Origin: an uncultured Dorea sp.
GTDB taxonomy: Bacteria > Bacillota > Clostridia > Lachnospirales > Lachnospiraceae
Reading direction: 5' to 3'
Length of the DNA stretch: 64,000 nucleotides
NCBI GenBank assembly: GCA_947652615.1
Contig: CANTDX010000001.1
Location: 1 to 64,000 of the forward strand
The notes under the pieces were generated by a model, which was given only the letters and a program-made list of their open reading frames with translations, made no database searches and was not told where the DNA came from. Positions within the stretch are counted from its first letter, which is position 1, and every line of letters starts with the position of its first letter. This document shows positions 62,882 through 64,000 of the stretch, one piece after another. The translations under genes and the position numbers were made by a program.

Positions 62882-64000
62882 CTATATCCTCCCGATTCAT
62901 AAACTCAAGCTTCATCCTCTTATATTCTGTTGCAATGCCAATGGCAAGATAGTCTGGAATCTCATCCAAATACAGTTCCAATTCCGCAATTTCGCCTAGT
63001 TCATCATCAGATAGATTTTCTTTTACGACAAGATTTTTATACGTTTCAAACTTTACTTTCAAAGTATCGGATAATTTGTCAACCCTAAAATATCCCTCTA
63101 CAACACCCTCATACGGTACATCATCCAATCCGTGTTCTACTAACGTGTGATTTTCCAAGTCATAAATTACGACATTTTCTATGCTGTTTAATATAAATGG
63201 AGAATGGGATGTTACAATAAACTGTATATTGGGGAAAAATGTCATCAAAAATGGCAAAATAGTTCTCTGTAATTCCAAATGAAGATGCGTCTCAATTTCA
63301 TCAATAATTACAATTCCCGGGAGATTGAAATGAAACGAACGCTGTGTCTGATGCTGCATACGCATCATAATATCCAGTACAATATCAAGCACCGACTGAT
63401 AGCCACTGGATAATGTATTAAAATCAAAAGGCTCTTTTCCCTGCTGCAAAATGTGAAATCCAAAGGTATCTTCATCAAAATCCAGCTTGACGGTTTCATC
63501 ATCAAATATCTGTTTCAACATTTGTTCCAATTCTACAAACCAATTTTTAATCTCATCGGCTTTATGGATCTTATTATTATTTCTTGCCAACGCCTCCGTC
63601 ATTTTCAAATCCAATAAATACTTCACAAATTCATTGCGCGGAAACTCTGTCAGTTCATAATAGTCTTTTATCTGCACTTTTTCAACATGTTTTGGCTGTT
63701 CTACGCAAAACATCCTGTCTGCCTCATAATACGCTAAAATATAGTGGTGTTTCTCTGCCAATTCGGGGATTTTGTCAATACTATTATTAAGTCTTATGTC
63801 CAGCTCTTTTTGGCAATTTCTAACAGCTTGCTCTCTTTCCCCAATATAAATTTTATTCAAATGCCTTGCCAAAGCCTCGGTCACACTTGTCTTTCCGCTT
63901 CCATTCTTTCCCGTCAAAATTAAATGTTTTGCCTTTTGTTCTGATAACGGAATAGTGATATCCCTTAAATGCCTGACTTTTTTGATTTCTAAACTACTTA
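62874..64000 (-). CDS. AAA ATPase (AAA_15/AAA_21, PtuA-like), partial at right edge
   Basis: About 375 residues visible; the frame stays open to the edge, so the N-terminus is missing. Walker A LTGKNGSGKTSVTEALARHL near 63890, signature-like NTLSSGYQSVLDIVLDIMM, Walker B GIVIIDEIETHLH, and the switch His in FIVTSHSPFILNSIENVVIY. This SMC/ABC-like ATPase type pairs with TIGR02646 HNH proteins, as PtuA does with PtuB in Septu. The following 47-codon gene looks like the truncated partner, and both sit inside a BREX operon as an accessory insert. A plain ATG start is not visible within the window. Confidence 0.88.
   Translation of the reverse strand, partial: SSLEIKKVRHLRDITIPLSEQKAKHLILTGKNGSGKTSVTEALARHLNKIYIGEREQAVRNCQKELDIRLNNSIDKIPELAEKHHYILAYYEADRMFCVEQPKHVEKVQIKDYYELTEFPRNEFVKYLLDLKMTEALARNNNKIHKADEIKNWFVELEQMLKQIFDDETVKLDFDEDTFGFHILQQGKEPFDFNTLSSGYQSVLDIVLDIMMRMQHQTQRSFHFNLPGIVIIDEIETHLHLELQRTILPFLMTFFPNIQFIVTSHSPFILNSIENVVIYDLENHTLVEHGLDDVPYEGVVEGYFRVDKLSDTLKVKFETYKNLVVKENLSDDELGEIAELELYLDEIPDYLAIGIATEYKRMKLEFMNREDIDG

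Noticed and set aside
1..64000. CRISPR arrays, tRNA or rRNA genes, transposases
   Set aside because: No regularly spaced direct repeats, no cloverleaf with TTCGA arm, no rRNA-like tract and no transposase motif were found by eye.

Overview
The window reads as chromosome of an anaerobic gut Firmicute, most likely a Lachnospiraceae member (Clostridium cluster XIVa). Supporting signs are the moderate GC content, Firmicute-type GGAGG ribosome sites, pyruvate phosphate dikinase, an alpha2-type glycyl-tRNA synthetase, iron-sulfur serine dehydratase in two subunits, [FeFe]-hydrogenase maturases, and the M16 peptidase-era-yqzL-recO order. No rRNA, tRNA or CRISPR array is seen. Two genes run off the edges: ppdK on the left and an AAA ATPase on the right.

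Layout: (1) 1-7.3 kb, minus strand: start of ppdK, then a run tdh-kbl-M18 aminopeptidase-Gfo/Idh oxidoreductase-small membrane protein. (2) 7.3-13.6 kb: glyQS and an M16 peptidase-era-yqzL-recO operon. (3) 13.7-17.7 kb: an ECF sigma factor with a DUF4179 anti-sigma-like partner, then an NhaC-type transporter behind a clear lysine riboswitch. (4) 17.7-31.9 kb, accessory in character: an AAA/PD-(D/E)XK protein, a Panacea-type toxin-antitoxin pair, a permease gene remnant, a hydantoinase/oxoprolinase-like hyuAB operon, a DUF4143 ATPase, an orphan GHKL sensor kinase, and two convergent paralogous AAA/PD-(D/E)XK genes, one with a 25-bp tandem duplication that changes its C-terminus. (5) 31.9-36.4 kb: a sugar ABC importer divergent from its LacI-type regulator, with matching operators at both promoters. 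(6) 36.4-42.1 kb: serine dehydratase with a chorismate mutase-domain protein, a DUF4474/metallophosphoesterase pair, an AEC transporter and a DNA glycosylase. (7) 42.3-48.8 kb: hydE-hydG-hydF behind an attenuator-like structured leader, tail to tail with cstA. (8) 49-54.5 kb: a sugar catabolic cluster (PfkB kinase, AraC regulator, DUF4867, FucI-like isomerase, XylB kinase). (9) 54.7-57.9 kb: VanW protein, double-HAD protein, HD protein. (10) 58-64 kb: the end of a BREX type 1 phage-defence locus (pglZ, brxL) carrying an AAA ATPase and what looks like the first 40 codons of an HNH nuclease gene of the TIGR02646 (PtuB-like) type joined directly to pglZ.

Most genes have a strong Shine-Dalgarno site. 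Where the longest open frame starts upstream of it, the start was moved to the ATG or GTG behind that site. Family names come from recognising motifs by eye; no database search was possible.
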